DNA of 64,000 bases, from assembly GCF_910592395.1 (NCBI RefSeq), contig NC_088324.1:2728001-2792000 (forward strand). The letters run 5' to 3'. The notes below the pieces were generated by a model. That model worked only from the letters and a program-made list of their open reading frames with translations, searched no databases and had not been told where the DNA came from. The position numbers were made by a program, and so were the translations under genes. This document shows, piece after piece, positions 11,347 to 23,388 of the stretch; position 1 is the first letter of the stretch, and each line of letters opens with the position of its first letter. The stretch comes from Lineus longissimus. Lineage: Eukaryota; Nemertea; Pilidiophora; Heteronemertea; Lineidae.

Positions 11347-14300
11347 TTACTGTAGGTTGGATCGCGCTGATTTTTGGTTTCTGAGTTCATCTTGGGTTAC
11401 GCCTAATTTAGCAGCGTCAACAAAGTGCCGAGGCCTTGCGGTTACAAAATGCCCAAAAGTGACACGGATGGTAGGAAGGACAGACACCATTCCCTTAGTA
11501 ACATTACCAGCTTCACTGACTTTGTCAGCTGAGCTAAAAACTAATGCACATTTTTGTAAGCCCATCTTTACAAACAATGACAATAATGAAATCGAAAATC
11601 AGTGGCGGAAATTCGGGAAGGGGGGCAAAGCCCCTATCTGAGACCACTGATGATGTGATTTTGGAAACAAGGGGATCAGGAAGGCCCCTCTGCAGCGGCA
11701 AAATGAAATTAAAATTTTAAGTGCCACTAACGTTTTCTGGGCATCTGAATGCTAGAATTTGTAATTTGCTTTTTTGAAATAGGCGCCCCAAAAAATCATT
11801 TGCTCACTGACGAAAAGGTGTGCCATCTATTCAGATCTACTGCGGATCAAAATAAGGAAAAAGCATCTTACGTAACATCTACTTGACCGCGAAGTATTTC
11901 GCCGATATCTGGAGAAGACGATTGATCTACTCTGTCTTGATGATGAAGATATTTAATTTCTTTGATCTCAGCTTGTACTATATGCGCAGCAGCCGCTGCG
12001 TTCGGCAGCTGTGTCGTGTACATAGTGGTACCTTCAAGAGGCGCAGTCGCGAAAAGAATGGCATTCGTGTGCGCGTCCACCACTTCAAAACAGAAAAATT
12101 GAAACAAATTTCACGTGCAAGAAAGACAGTAATAGACAATTGTAATGGTGTATTTTATTATTCAGTACGTTTTTTACGTTCACCTGTCGCATCAAAGATG
12201 TACATGTGTAATAACATCTTGGTGTGGATTTTTTTTTGCAACGGATATCTCGGATATCGCATTATTTCCGTTCATGCTTTGTTTGTCTTATTGTGCACCA
12301 AATGTACTTTTGAGTACATTATGAACTAAAGAGAGAGAAAGAGGTTCAAATTAGATCATAATGTAGATCAATTCGAATACCAGATCTGAATTCGACACCG
12401 TTTATACCTTGACAATTACACACTTTTATAAATTACAAAGGTTGTTTTTGAGCTTTTGAAAAACCGTTCGTAGTTACTGGTGGTCCTGCAGGAAAGCTAT
12501 ATTTTGTGCCTATTTGCACAATGGGAAATTTTCAATTTCAGCGACAAGGTGCTTAAGGATCCATCCCTTCGATTGTGATTGTAACAAAACTATCTGGGCA
12601 ATTTTTCTGTAACTCGCATGGATAACACCATGGTCAAAAACATTAATTATGGTTTAAACAATAAATTGAAATTATTATTTTTTTGTCTTGCTTCAAACCC
12701 AAAAACGAAGGGTAAATAGTGGAAACCTTGCATTTTTAGACATTCCACAAGAATTGCCATGATAAACTACTCAAGATAGTGAAAAAATTATTTAACATTT
12801 CAATAAGAAACAGTCTCAAAAAGCATTATTATAACTTTATATTCTTAAATTTTTGGCCAAAAATGCTGACTTTATTATTGAGTAAAATCACTCTGCTGCT
12901 ACAACTGATCTGCTGATTAGCAAGGTTTAGGATTCAATTTCACTGAAAAGGTACCTGAGACCTTCTGTTGGACTGTACCACTTCGGGACAATCAAAGAGA
13001 ACAGGTGGTCATTATGAAACAGATTGAGGGAAACAAGTCATTTAATTTCATTTCAGTTCATTCATAAACTTCACTGCTTGCACCCCTCAAGAAGAAGTGG
13101 TGGAGCCCATAAACTAGGTAATCTTGTCGATATCATTCATAATAAGGGATTAACAACTGACAAGTGGCTTATGTCATGATTGGTTTGGCTGAATAAATCC
13201 AGGACAGAATTTTGAGGCAAAACTGCCAAATCAATTATGTTTTCAGTACATTTTTGGGCTCTTTCCCAATGGAAATTTTAAATATTTTCCTCACTATCTT
13301 GAGGAGTTTGTCATGGCGATTCTTATGGAATGTCTAAAATGCAACGCTCCTACAATTTACTCTTCGTTTTGGGTTTAAAGCAAGATAAAAGAAATTGGTT
13401 AAGTCAATTTCAATTCATTGTGTCAATAATTAATGTTTTGAGCCATGTTGTCATCCATGCGAGTTTTAGTAAATATCGCCCTGGTAGTTTTTACTATAAT
13501 CACAATCCAAGGGATGGATCATTAAGCCGTCAGCCCCCTTTTATTCTTTTAACGAACGCCAAAGGTCGATACAGGTTTTTCGCCAGCACAAATATGCACC
13601 CCTGAGAGGTTTTTCAGCCGGGTTGAGGTTCTGAAAAAAACTTTAAGTTTTCTCTTCCCTGAAAACTTCCACGGAGTGCATATTTGTGTTGGAAAGTTGT
13701 CTTTCGTTTCGCATGGCGAATTAGGTGAACACATCACATATACAGGTGTCTCAAAAACGATAATACCCACTTTGAATGATCGATTATATGTAAACTACTA
13801 CATCTTATTTTAAGTGTAGTATGTCATTAGAAATCGCTGGATTTACTCTTTTAAATTATACCCTGAACATGTATTGATTTTCACGGGTGAGTCAGTAACA
13901 ATGAAATGATTGCCAGCAGTTTAATTCAAAATTGTGACAAATCAACAAGAGATATGGTCAGACGATGCCACCTGTGTATTGATTGGGAGGAGGGTCATGT
14001 GGAAGGACCATTGCCATAATTTCACACTGTGAAACATTCGAATCGATGAGTAATCTTCATCAGTCTTTTTGTTTGTGATTTCACTTTCCAACAGTTACGA
14101 AGAACAAAACACGCGTCACAGCAAGGATCCGGGTATCATTCAAAAATGCATTGTTACTGACTCACCCGTGAAAAAAACTAATGAATCAGTTTTTTTTTAA
14201 TTTGCCCCACGGCCTACAGGAAGTCCGACAGTGAGCATGGTGAGTGCAGTGTATTACCAATGATTTTATCATCTCTAGATATCTTTTAAGAATCGCTGAA

Positions 14301-14459
14301 TTCATGCCTCACAGCTTGCCAAACCAGTAAATTTCATCACAGTGCGTGTTTGCTATAGGTATATTTACCAATGGGTCCAGGAGTGGGCTTGTTAAGTGGT
14401 GATCCGTTATAACCGTAGCCAACGATTTTCCTTTTATCGTTTACCAACACTGCGCCAAC
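11347..14459 (-). CDS. dCMP deaminase-like protein with the metal site lost (C-terminal three exons)
   Basis: Three minus-strand exons join in phase: 14459-14369 (phase 0 in, 1 out), 12082-11872 (1 in, 2 out) and 11533-11347 (2 in, stop). All have AG acceptors and GT donors (14368, 11871). Together they encode 162 residues. The order matches deoxycytidylate deaminase: VGAVLVN...IVGYGYNGSP, then NAILFA, GTTMYTT, IVQAEIKEIKY, and a tail with IRVTFGHF. The family's H-A-E (zinc His, catalytic Glu) reads D-A-H, and P-C-x-x-C reads P-N-A-A-A, so all three zinc ligands and the proton shuttle are gone. There is no stop or frameshift, so it may be a non-catalytic paralogue. The first exon(s), about 35 residues in relatives, were not found upstream. 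The 2.3-kb intron contains a foldback and a MITE. Confidence 0.7.
11606..11660. repeat. Possible hAT-type terminal end
   Basis: CAGTGGCGGAAATTCGGG followed by a G-rich stretch resembles the outer end of hAT-family MITEs. No matching second end was seen, so this is at best a fragment. Confidence 0.2.
12551..13528. repeat. Foldback element, about 1 kb, in the deaminase-like intron
   Basis: The left arm (about 12551-12830) and right arm (about 13240-13528) are inverted copies. GGATCCATCCCTT pairs with AAGGGATGGATC, and AACCCAAAAACGAAG with its diverged complement near 13360. AGACATTCCA...GCCATGA pairs with TCATGGCGA...TGGAATGTCT. A spacer of about 400 bp separates them. The open frame at 13330 is part of the arm and not a gene. 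Confidence 0.8.
13575..13700. repeat. Short hairpin repeat of the ACACAAATATGCA family
   Basis: CAGCACAAATATGCACCCC and GGAGTGCATATTTGTGTTGG form inverted ends around about 80 bp. Related blocks (CTCTCAGAAATAA..., ACACAAATATGCATCCC) recur at about 33010-33110, 34160-34215, 41370-41450 and 53315-53390, so this is a dispersed MITE family. Confidence 0.65.
13875..14176. repeat. MITE, about 300 bp
   Basis: TTTTCACGGGTGAGTCAGTA at the left is the exact inverse of TACTGACTCACCCGTGAAAA at the right, and the match continues through AACAATG. There is no coding sequence. Confidence 0.85.
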
Positions 14460-15435
14460 CTGCAATAAAAATGATCATCTATAAATTAATCGCTTTTTTA
14501 CACGAAATTCATAACTGAGTTTCCCTTACCACGACCGTGCCGATCTACCGTCCGTTGTGGGACTATCTACATAGGATTGTCCGTCGGTTAATCTCGTCGA
14601 TATGTGAAAGGAGGATACTTTCGGATTGACGTACACCGCCGGTTAATTAGTCAGCATGTCCATTACGATAGCATTTATGCAGAATATTGTCAATAGTGAG
14701 TTTCACCACTGTCAAAACGTATCGCGTATCCGTATGGAATTATAAACATATGACGCATACGTGAAAGTGAAATGTAGGTCGAACATAAAAATGAGGCTCA
14801 GCATCGATAATTCATCAGAAGAACATCTGTGAACATCTGAAGAGATACGCGTCAGTGATGACGCCTCTAATTTCTCAAAAACTTCACAAACGAAAGCATC
14901 ATCACATAATCTTCAATATTTCTCAAACCATGATATAGCGATGGAGAGATGATGTAAGTCTCATTGTAGCTGCAAATGCTAGTTAAATTGTTCATTGTCA
15001 TACATACTGTTTCCCGCATGGAATACAGTTTTGGTGTTTTCCGTATATTTCTGCGGTACCACTGAGTCTTCTAAACTACACAAACTGATGACGTCGTACG
15101 CAAAACCGAGAGGGATACGTTGTACGGGCAGCAAATTCGACTGTGCAGACGGCTATCAAATATGGTTCAGGCTATGTGAAAGTTATGCGTTTCTCCGCCC
15201 CCTTTTCTCTAAATTTTAGCAAGGAGGGAGCGGGCCATATGTATCGATTCACAGTTTCATTGTGCCATGATGGACTGCTTCACTCTAAAGTGTGTGAACG
15301 CTGGCCTACCATCTGCTGCGAGAAGTGAAGGCAGAACACATAAGGCAGTCCAAACGCGTTAATCTATACGGGGAGGGGGAGGTGGGAGGCAGTTAATCGG
15401 TGGGAATATATGCATACATTATGAACTGAGGTCTA

Positions 15436-16372
15436 TACAGGGTGTTTCAAAAAAAAGAAACCGAGATTATTTTCCTGGACATGGCTAAATATTTTGGAAA
15501 TTGGCAACCACCATTTATTATCTATTGATGTCCTCTTTTTATGACACCATGAAATCCAATTTACTGTCACAGATGACTGAGAACGAAGCAGTTCAATCAA
15601 CCATGTCAGAACTGGTCTTGCACCAGATTTACCGCAGCGGAACTCCGACAAAAAAGAAAGACCAGTTTGTCCTTTGCAAAAAAATTTATTCAATGATAAA
15701 ACATCTTGCCATGGTGCTGATTCCTGTTTCAGCCTAACTCCAGTGTCCTTCGAAATGCCCCTCATTCCTTTCAACATAAACTTCAGCTCTTGTTCTCATT
15801 ACTCTCAATGCATTCCTGATTACGTCTCTCTGTCCTCTTAAGGTCTCAACTGCTGCGACGATTCTGGCACGTAGGTCACAAATGTCTTGTGGGGGCGACT
15901 TATTAACTTGGTTATCAAGTTGTCCAAACAAAAAAGTAGGGGCGAGGTCAGGGGATCTTGTGGTGGCCATTCAATCTCCCGGTTGATCGCACCAAATGCA
16001 TCTGCTACTTGCTGGAGACATCCAGTCCTCAACCACTCTTTTACCATAAACACACGCTGCTCAGTTGTAAGTTGCATTTTGCTAGTGTGAGAAAATGAGC
16101 AACCCTTTAAACAAAAGATTGCATAATCTGGAGGCCCAACAAAAGCCCTCCATTGGATAGACAAGATTTATGACCAAAACGTCTATCTGGTGGAAGACCA
16201 GTTCTGCATTGGTTGATTGAACTGTTCCATGTTCAGTCATCTGTGACAGTAAATTGAATGTATTGGTGCCATGAGAAAGAGGATATCATTGGGTAATAAA
16301 TGGTGGTTGCCAATTTCCAAAATATTAGCCATGTCCAGGAAATTAACAAATTAATCTCGGTTACCTTTACAT
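15436..16372 (-). mobile_element. Mariner-like element with long TIRs, internally deleted
   Basis: The left end ACAGGGTGTTTCAAAAAAAA and about 150 bp inside it (GAAACCGAGATTA, CTGGACATGGCTAA, ATTTTGGAAATTGG) recur inverted at about 16195-16365. The right outermost bases are diverged. Inside is a transposase reduced to its two ends. A non-autonomous deletion derivative. Confidence 0.7.
15735..16080 (-). pseudogene. Mariner-like transposase, N- and C-termini fused by deletion
   Basis: From an ATG at about 16080 the frame begins MQLTTEQRVFMVKEW, the helix-turn-helix (DUF4817-like) start of a transposase family with CAGGGTGTTTC ends. After about 40 residues it jumps to the C-terminal WPP...SPDLAP segment and an arginine-rich tail ending EGHFEGHWS. 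The catalytic core between is missing. A 2-base disruption at the WPP motif also changes frame. Confidence 0.65.
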
Positions 16373-16539
16373 CTATCTTTACTTACTTTTTCTGTCATTT
16401 TCGATTTATTGGCTACTATTGCCGCAATGGACATATAGAATTGTTCATCGTCGGTACTGAAATTTGTGAATGTTTATCGATATATATACAGTGAACTAAC
16501 TTTATTGAATGAATTGATATCGAACCAGGCAGGAGTTGT

Positions 16540-16656
16540 TGGTTATCTCACCAAAACCGTTCGGGTCGAGCTAAAATGCAGACCAACACCAAGGCAGAGC
16601 CGTGGTTTTTGCCAGGATTTCAGCTCCACGCGAGCGGTTTTGGTGAGATAACTAAT
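16540..16656. repeat. Hairpin MITE related to the one at 3.9 kb
   Basis: GTTATCTCACCAAAACCG and CGGTTTTGGTGAGATAAC are perfect inverted ends about 117 bp apart. The interior GAGCTAAAATGCAGACC and its inverse correspond to the inner block of the 3868-4024 hairpin. Confidence 0.85.
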
Positions 16657-16699
16657 ACCGACATTTAGGTATCAATGTCTATTCTAAGATATCTCAAAT

Positions 16700-19600
16700 T
16701 AAAAAAAAAACGAAAAATGTGGTTTGAAATGCTTTTTGACAGCCTCCACATCTTGCACCAACCCAAGCAGTTATGGTTGTCTAACCGTAACAGTCGAATT
16801 CAAAACGAGGCTTCATTTATGCAGAGTGGAGTTACACTGTAAAGTGCGGTTCGTTCCAAATCCAGGTATTTCAGAATCTATACGAACAATTCCAATTGAT
16901 AAAAAAATGCAGGGTGTGATGCTGGTAAAGATCAGAAAAGTGATAAGTCATCAAGTAGCATCCCTTGTGTTTTAACCACCCTTAAAAAATGTGATAGATA
17001 TACATGTAACATACCAGTTAATCAAAATAAATGTATTCCGAATCCTTGGAATTCAGTTGAGGTTCTCATCATTAATTCGTATTGGGAAAAAAAGGACATT
17101 AGATGATAAAAATCCTGTGTATCGTTCTGTGTATTCATGGGAACCAGGAAAAACATGGAAGGTTCTATTACATAGGAGTTATGACAAGAGCACGGAGAAT
17201 TCGTTGCAAAAAGAAGACTCACCTATCACGCTCTGCCATGGTCCCAGCAGAATGGCGGAAGAATCACAACCGATCCAGATGTAACAGAGGACCAACTCGA
17301 GATGTGACCAGGGTCAGGAGAAGGTACAAAAAATAACAGCAAAAGGAAACAAAAACGGGTGTGGGCCTAGATATATTTGCCTCGTGAACTTAGTCCATTC
17401 ACGACACTGGAATCGTTCATATGGCTATGGATTACACACAGCGGCGATATAACTATGGACTATAGTGTACGGTTTTTTTTGTAAGGATCGATTATTTATC
17501 CTGCCTGAGATCTGCTTGGGCACGGATATTAAACTGGGTCACATAGATAGAGTGCTTTCTAAGCAACGTAAATTGTTAGCACTCTTGCCTAATATCAGCC
17601 TCCATGCTCAGGCCCGGGAGTTCAGAAACTTGAGATTATAACGGAGTACGTAGTGATTGATCTACAGGTGGGTGATATAGCTTCAAAATGAGCTGCAGTC
17701 AGAGCATAAAAAATATTTTTACACCGGTTCAACACGTAAATCTAAGTCTAAATGAAATATCCAACGTTGATGGAAGAGAGAACTTGATCTAATAGTATTC
17801 GAATATCATAGAATGAATACTTCGTGAGATAAATATGCCCCTAACAATTCACGTTAACCAAAAAAATACCGACCGGTGGTTCGCGGTTCAGAGCCACCAC
17901 GCGATGCCAAAAAACAGCCCTGTTAGGTAGGCCTTCATGGTAGTCATTGCCGAAGTCAAAGATTACGATTAAAAGAAACCATACACTTGCCGTACAATGC
18001 ATACACTAATGATATAAAAATGTATAGATCAATGAGAAACACGGCCTGAGCTCAAACATGTGACTAATCGATGACCGATGGCTGTTGCGTTGCCAGTGTC
18101 ATGGCGACGTCAACACAGTCATTTCAGTCATGTTTTTTCAGCATTAACATCAATCACGGCGCGGTAGACAGTGGCTTGTCACTAATGTAGGTATGGAGTG
18201 GTTGCATATGACGTCATCGGCCAATTTGGAGGGACAGACAAAAGAAACCATGGCAGCATTTGATGCAATTAAGTCGGGCATGACAAATCATTGTTCTGCC
18301 CTCCATGGCTACTGTGAAAACACTCTATACAAGTTCCTGTTCATTAAAAATAGAAATAAAATGAAAAATACAAAACCGATCACTCTTGTAAGTAATTTCG
18401 GAAAAAGGAGGGCAGTCCCCTTCACCTACGCCTAACTGCCTCTGGCATGCAAGCCACGCAAATGGGAGACCGCCAGCTACATGCGTCGCCACGGGCTTCT
18501 CGGCTTGTCGGATCTAATTTATTATCTACTTGTCCCCATCTCTGTTCATAAGTGGCCTGTTCGTGTGCGGAGGTGTATGTTTTCCTTTCCTCCTATAAAT
18601 AGTCAAGATGCTATCATCTTGCCATTTCATGCTTGAGAACCACATGGATAGGATATCATAGTACATCATGCAATGCATTACCGTGCTTTGCACAAGAAAG
18701 CACTTAGAAGTTGGTGTCCAGTCCGCAGCGATGATATCAATATATAGGCCGGCGCAGACCTGAGATTTATCGCGAATAGATTGTATGTTTTCCTCGAGGC
18801 GGATTATATGCAGTATAGAAGTTCACCCTCACCAATGCTACATATCCCATAAATTGCCCCTATTTATTTTGTTTTAGTTCCTTTTGCTATCCTATTGCGT
18901 CATATATAGGGCTGAGAGCACTATTAACTGTTTGGTGCTATCATCGGATGCCCGAATACCGCCTGGACTGTTGGTTATTTGGTCTGCAAACATCAATTGG
19001 GGCTTTATTGATTATGAATAATATATTCATGTATCAACTAACATAATTCAAGTCGATTTTGAAATAGGAACTCCTTTTCTAGAGATTTTACAAGGCAGAA
19101 AGATATTCTCTGATCCCACGGGCAGTAAACACGGCCGCGTATTGTCTCAAATTCAGAACACAATTTAGAATCGTTAGAATGTTTCAAATTCACAAATGCT
19201 ATTGAAAAGATATAGAACTAAACCTCTGCAAAGTCTGTTAAAAATCCTAGCATTTGAATCACAAAAAAATGTATGTGAACTGAATTAGAACACTCGTGTA
19301 GAATGTAGAGCAGATTGAATTTTGTACTGGGAGGCCTATGCAAACAAGTTTCTAATAGTGTTGCGTATTGAGCTAAGTTTTAGTATTGCCCTATTTTTGG
19401 GACACTCTGTATACAGTAGTCTACATTACGTTCTTGAGGTTTTTTCTACCACGTGGGGTTTTCGCTCTTGCCAACTTCCGCCCAATGGAAGTGTTTTGGT
19501 GATTTTTTCGCGAAAGTTTACCATTTTTGCCACAAGCAAATGAATTCAATTTCTCCAAACCCGCACACTGTGGTGGAGAGGGTCCTCTCAACGTTCTGTG

Positions 19601-22010
19601 AGTACTGACAAGGTTAAATAATATGTAAAAGATGTTTTTATTTGGGCACAAAGTTGTGCATGTAATCTCATTGGGGGATGCCTGTTCACTTCGGACACCC
19701 GCACTGGCTGAATAGCTCTCTGCTCCAGTTTATAGCAGTCTGTTGTTAATCATGTAATTCAATAGGTTCTTGATGATCTTTTTATGAGTTTCTGAGAGTG
19801 TGGTCCGTGTACACACTGTTTTTGGCCTAGAAATTGAGGCTGAATTGGGCTACAGGTCATGCCAAAATTTGTCACATGTAGTTCCATCTTATAACGCCAG
19901 AGGGCGACTGCGTAGTGTTGGTGAGTTTACAGCTTTTGTAGTTGTATTTGTTTTCAGATCTGACATATTTTAGTTATGTTAGTTATGAGTCCTGTATTTG
20001 TGTATTTGCAGAAAACCATATCACCCCTTACATCGTAAGAATAAAGGCTTGGTCTAAGACGTTGAAGTTAAATCCGGAGTACAGTTCGTCCTTTCCCCTC
20101 TCTGGTCCACAAATAGTGCTTCAAGGTTTTGAGACAAGTGGATAATTTTGTTTTTAAAGATACGCGCCATTGCTCACTAGACCTTAGGTATGTACATGGT
20201 CAGCTTATGATCTAGTTCGCACCCTGAGAAAAGAAAAGGCTAAACTGAAAGAGCACTTCTCTCACGCTATGTGAAACGGTTTCCCGCGTTTTTAATAACT
20301 GCTTCGCTTGATGCTCGATATTCACAAGATATAAAGTTTTCCAATGTTTCTACATGTAACGTAATAATGTTTCAAATTCATACACTATTATTAACTCGTA
20401 TGATGAGATGATTTTTTCTTTATTAAAATAGTTCTGTTGCTCCCATGTCCAGAAATTGGTCTTGAAATATTGTCGTTTGGGTGTTCAGAATAAACTGTAA
20501 ATTAACCATTGTTAAGTCGCCGGATTGGAGAAATTAATGCAAATTAGGTTAGCAGTATCAGGATGCTTTGAAAATTCCCCCTGCAAGAAATGTGCAGTGC
20601 CCTAGTAAGCGCGCAGCGTCTTTAAGTTTGGGGGGGGGACCCCCAAACCCCCTGGTTGGGAACCGGCTATAGTTCCTTCAGCCATTTTTTTTGTTTTGAT
20701 CGACGGTTTTCTCCGTGAATCTCTTTAGCAGTAACTCAACTGCATCATGATAATAGCCGGTGTAGAAATAGAAAATATCCCCCTCCCCCTGAAAGGTGTC
20801 CGGACTATCACTCTGGCAGATTCATATGTAAAGTGCAAGCTCTAGTGAACTCACGCAACTGTCGACATTGGGAGCCCCCCCCCCCCCCAACCCCCATCCT
20901 TCTGACATGATTAAGCCAGTGCATTGCGGGAAGCCCCCCCCCCCCGAAAAAAAACATTGGCCTCTCAATAAGTTCTTCCGAGCTGCTTACCCGGGGGCGC
21001 TCGAGTCGAACCCCCAAACCTTCATGGTAGTACAGTCCTGTGACATGTTTAACCCAATGCGAGGTAGGGGTACCCCTTTGATGTTACCCTAATCCCAACC
21101 TTCAACCATCATTACCCTTCCTTTTCACTGGCATGATATTGGCAAGACTGTCAAGAGGTGGTACTGGTGACTTCCTTGGGACAATTGCATGTTGTTGAAC
21201 CTGGGCAATCAATTCAAGGGGTCAGGGGTCAGGTTTTTCCCCCACCAACATGTTGCCGAATGGTAAATGCATAAAACATTGGTTGAAAAGGGTTTTTGCA
21301 GGCCACCAGACTGGAAAACACTTGACTCTTGAGGAACAAGAGACTGATGACCAAAAAACTTGAGCATAGAACCCTCTTCATATCTGTGAGCATAAAAAAC
21401 CTGCTTGCGAATATTGAATATTCTTTAGGAAAAAACAGAATATCTGCAAAACCAATGGTACCCCATGAAAAACAAATGGTACCCCATAAAAACATACATT
21501 CCTCCATAATGTGTCTTCGGGTCCCACCACGGGCCATATGGAATTCGTTCAAAAGGTTTATTGAAATCTGAAAAAAAAATTCTCGAAACGCCTGCCGGCC
21601 AGAGCCCTCTATTAAAACCTGTGTACATTACGTGTACATTGTTGTGAATTAGTTTTGGTAAAAAAGTACACATTGGACCAATCAATCTGCACAAAATTTT
21701 ATATGTGTGAAGAAGAACCCCTTGCCAATAGCATAATAAAGTTTAAAAACATTCCAATACCGATTGCCTGAGAAAAAGAGATTTCCGTACACCATATCCA
21801 TCAAAACGTCACTGGCGCATTGACATGGCCCTGTCAAAGTACAAGTTCTAAACTGACCAGTGAGACCACATTTTCTTAAATATACATGTATTATCAAAAA
21901 GCATATTTCTGTGATGGCCTGACTCTGTAGATTAAGAATCAACCACAGATTGAGAATTAATTCCACATTGGTCAATTCCAGCCATGTATTTACCACAACT
22001 TGACATTTTG
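16700..22010. other. 5.3-kb stretch without a recognisable gene
   Basis: Only short frames without family features are present. Poly-C/poly-G runs occur at 20630-20655, 20875-20890 and 20935-20946. I saw no transposon ends or splice-bounded exons that I could defend. Confidence 0.4.
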
Positions 22011-22158
22011 ATTTCGGTCGTGGATGAATACATGTCTCTGCCCTGCCGGGTTTTTGCTTGATTTATTTGGAATTATATCCATTTATTGCGTCTTTTGGAT
22101 ATTATTACCAATGTCTCAAAAATCAAAACACATAAAGGTACCATCTTGATATGCCCTG

Positions 22159-23388
22159 GGGCCTGTTTCATAACACTGTTTAACAGACTTCCTTCAAGGT
22201 ACCATAAAGGAAGGATATAACGTCTATTTAAAGCTGCGTATTAAAAGCATTTCATAACTCGTTTTTACTCTGCCATTACATTAAATTTAACAGGCCTGCC
22301 ATTAATAAATGATTGTATGGTGTACCTCATTGGTGAAAAAAAAATACTCGAACGCAGAGTGATTTAATGTGTTGAGATTCGTAATACATGATCGGGCTGT
22401 GGCAAAATGTGTCAATTTCAGTGTCTTTGGTTCCCATACACTATATGAATGCCCTTTCGACATACGAAACTTCCTTTCCATGCATTAACTCTGTGTCTCG
22501 AGGAGGAAAGTCATCATCCCCTGCGTCATCATCAGAGGTCTCGTCATCATCGTCATCGTCATCTGAATCCTCCACTAAGGGCAATCTATCCCGGACAGCA
22601 ATGTTGTGGAGCAGGCACCAGGACTGAATAATAATGCTTGCGTTTTGTGGTGTGTATTGAATCTCCTTGCGGAGGCATCTGAACCGTTGCTTTAGGAGAC
22701 CGTTGCAACGTTCTATGATGCATCTGGCTCTTATTTGTATCCGCTGGAATGCCCCTTCCTGTCTGGTTTGGGCATTGGCAAGAGGTGTCAAAAGCCAGTG
22801 GTATCCTTTCCGATTTATATACACGTTTTCGTTGATGTGAGGCTTGCGTATACGACAATGGGTCCCATCGATCGATCCAATTACTCTTGGAAAACCCGTG
22901 TTATCAAAAAATTTGGTTTTGACCTTCCGGAGGTCCCTTTTGAAGTGAACGTGTTGGTCAATGCGTGCTGCAAACGCGGATGACACAGCGCCAATACACC
23001 TCGATGTTGTCGCAATGCTCACATGGTTAATATCACCAATACTAGATTGTTCATGCCCGGTTGCGAAATATCGTAATGCTATACACACTTGCAATGATAC
23101 TGGGAGGGCGTCATTTCTCTGAGTAGAATGCTCCAACTCCTCCGACAGCAGACGACAAAAATCGAAACATATGTTCTTCGCGGCTTAAGGAACTCTAGAC
23201 TACCTTCAGGTTTAAATGAACCAAATAAAATAAAGACAGGATAAAACCACTACCTGAAACACTCTTAATGGTAACATTAACCTAGATATTTTAAAGACAC
23301 GTTTATGAAACGTGTTCTTCCTTTAAGGAGTGACTTTATCCTAGCATTAGGGCTAAAGGCACTTTATTAGGCTTTATGAAACAGGTCC
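22159..23388 (-). mobile_element. PIF/Harbinger element, internally deleted, CTG target duplication
   Basis: The ends GGGCCTGTTTCATAA and GGACCTGTTTCATAA (inverted) are bounded by CTG at 22156-22158 and 23389-23391. The same flanking sequence without the element occurs at 24044-24046 with a single CTG, an empty site that confirms both the boundaries and the 3-bp duplication. The 1.23-kb element carries one transposase gene with its core removed. Confidence 0.85.
22441..23172 (-). pseudogene. HARBI1-like transposase with a core deletion
   Basis: The frame reads the N-terminal helical region (DALPVSLQVCIALRYFATG), the first catalytic Asp in IGSIDGTHC and the HxNRKGYHW block. It then passes directly into the C-terminal LLTPLANAQT and IIERCNGLLKQRFRCL (catalytic Glu). 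About 50-60 residues normally between, including the W-P-G-S-x-H-D-S and G-D-x-G-Y motifs with the middle Asp, are missing, so it cannot be active. The C-terminus has an unusual acidic run of mostly Asp. No in-frame ATG starts the frame and a stop precedes it near 23190, so the N-terminus is also truncated. Confidence 0.85.

Noticed and set aside
13330-13605. 91-codon frame at 13330
   Set aside because: It falls in the right arm of the intronic foldback, and the arm's partner has no matching frame.
14500-14560. Upstream exon of the deaminase-like gene ending at GTG|GTAAGG near 14528
   Set aside because: The phase would be 2 rather than the required 0, and the phase-compatible frame meets a stop within a few codons.
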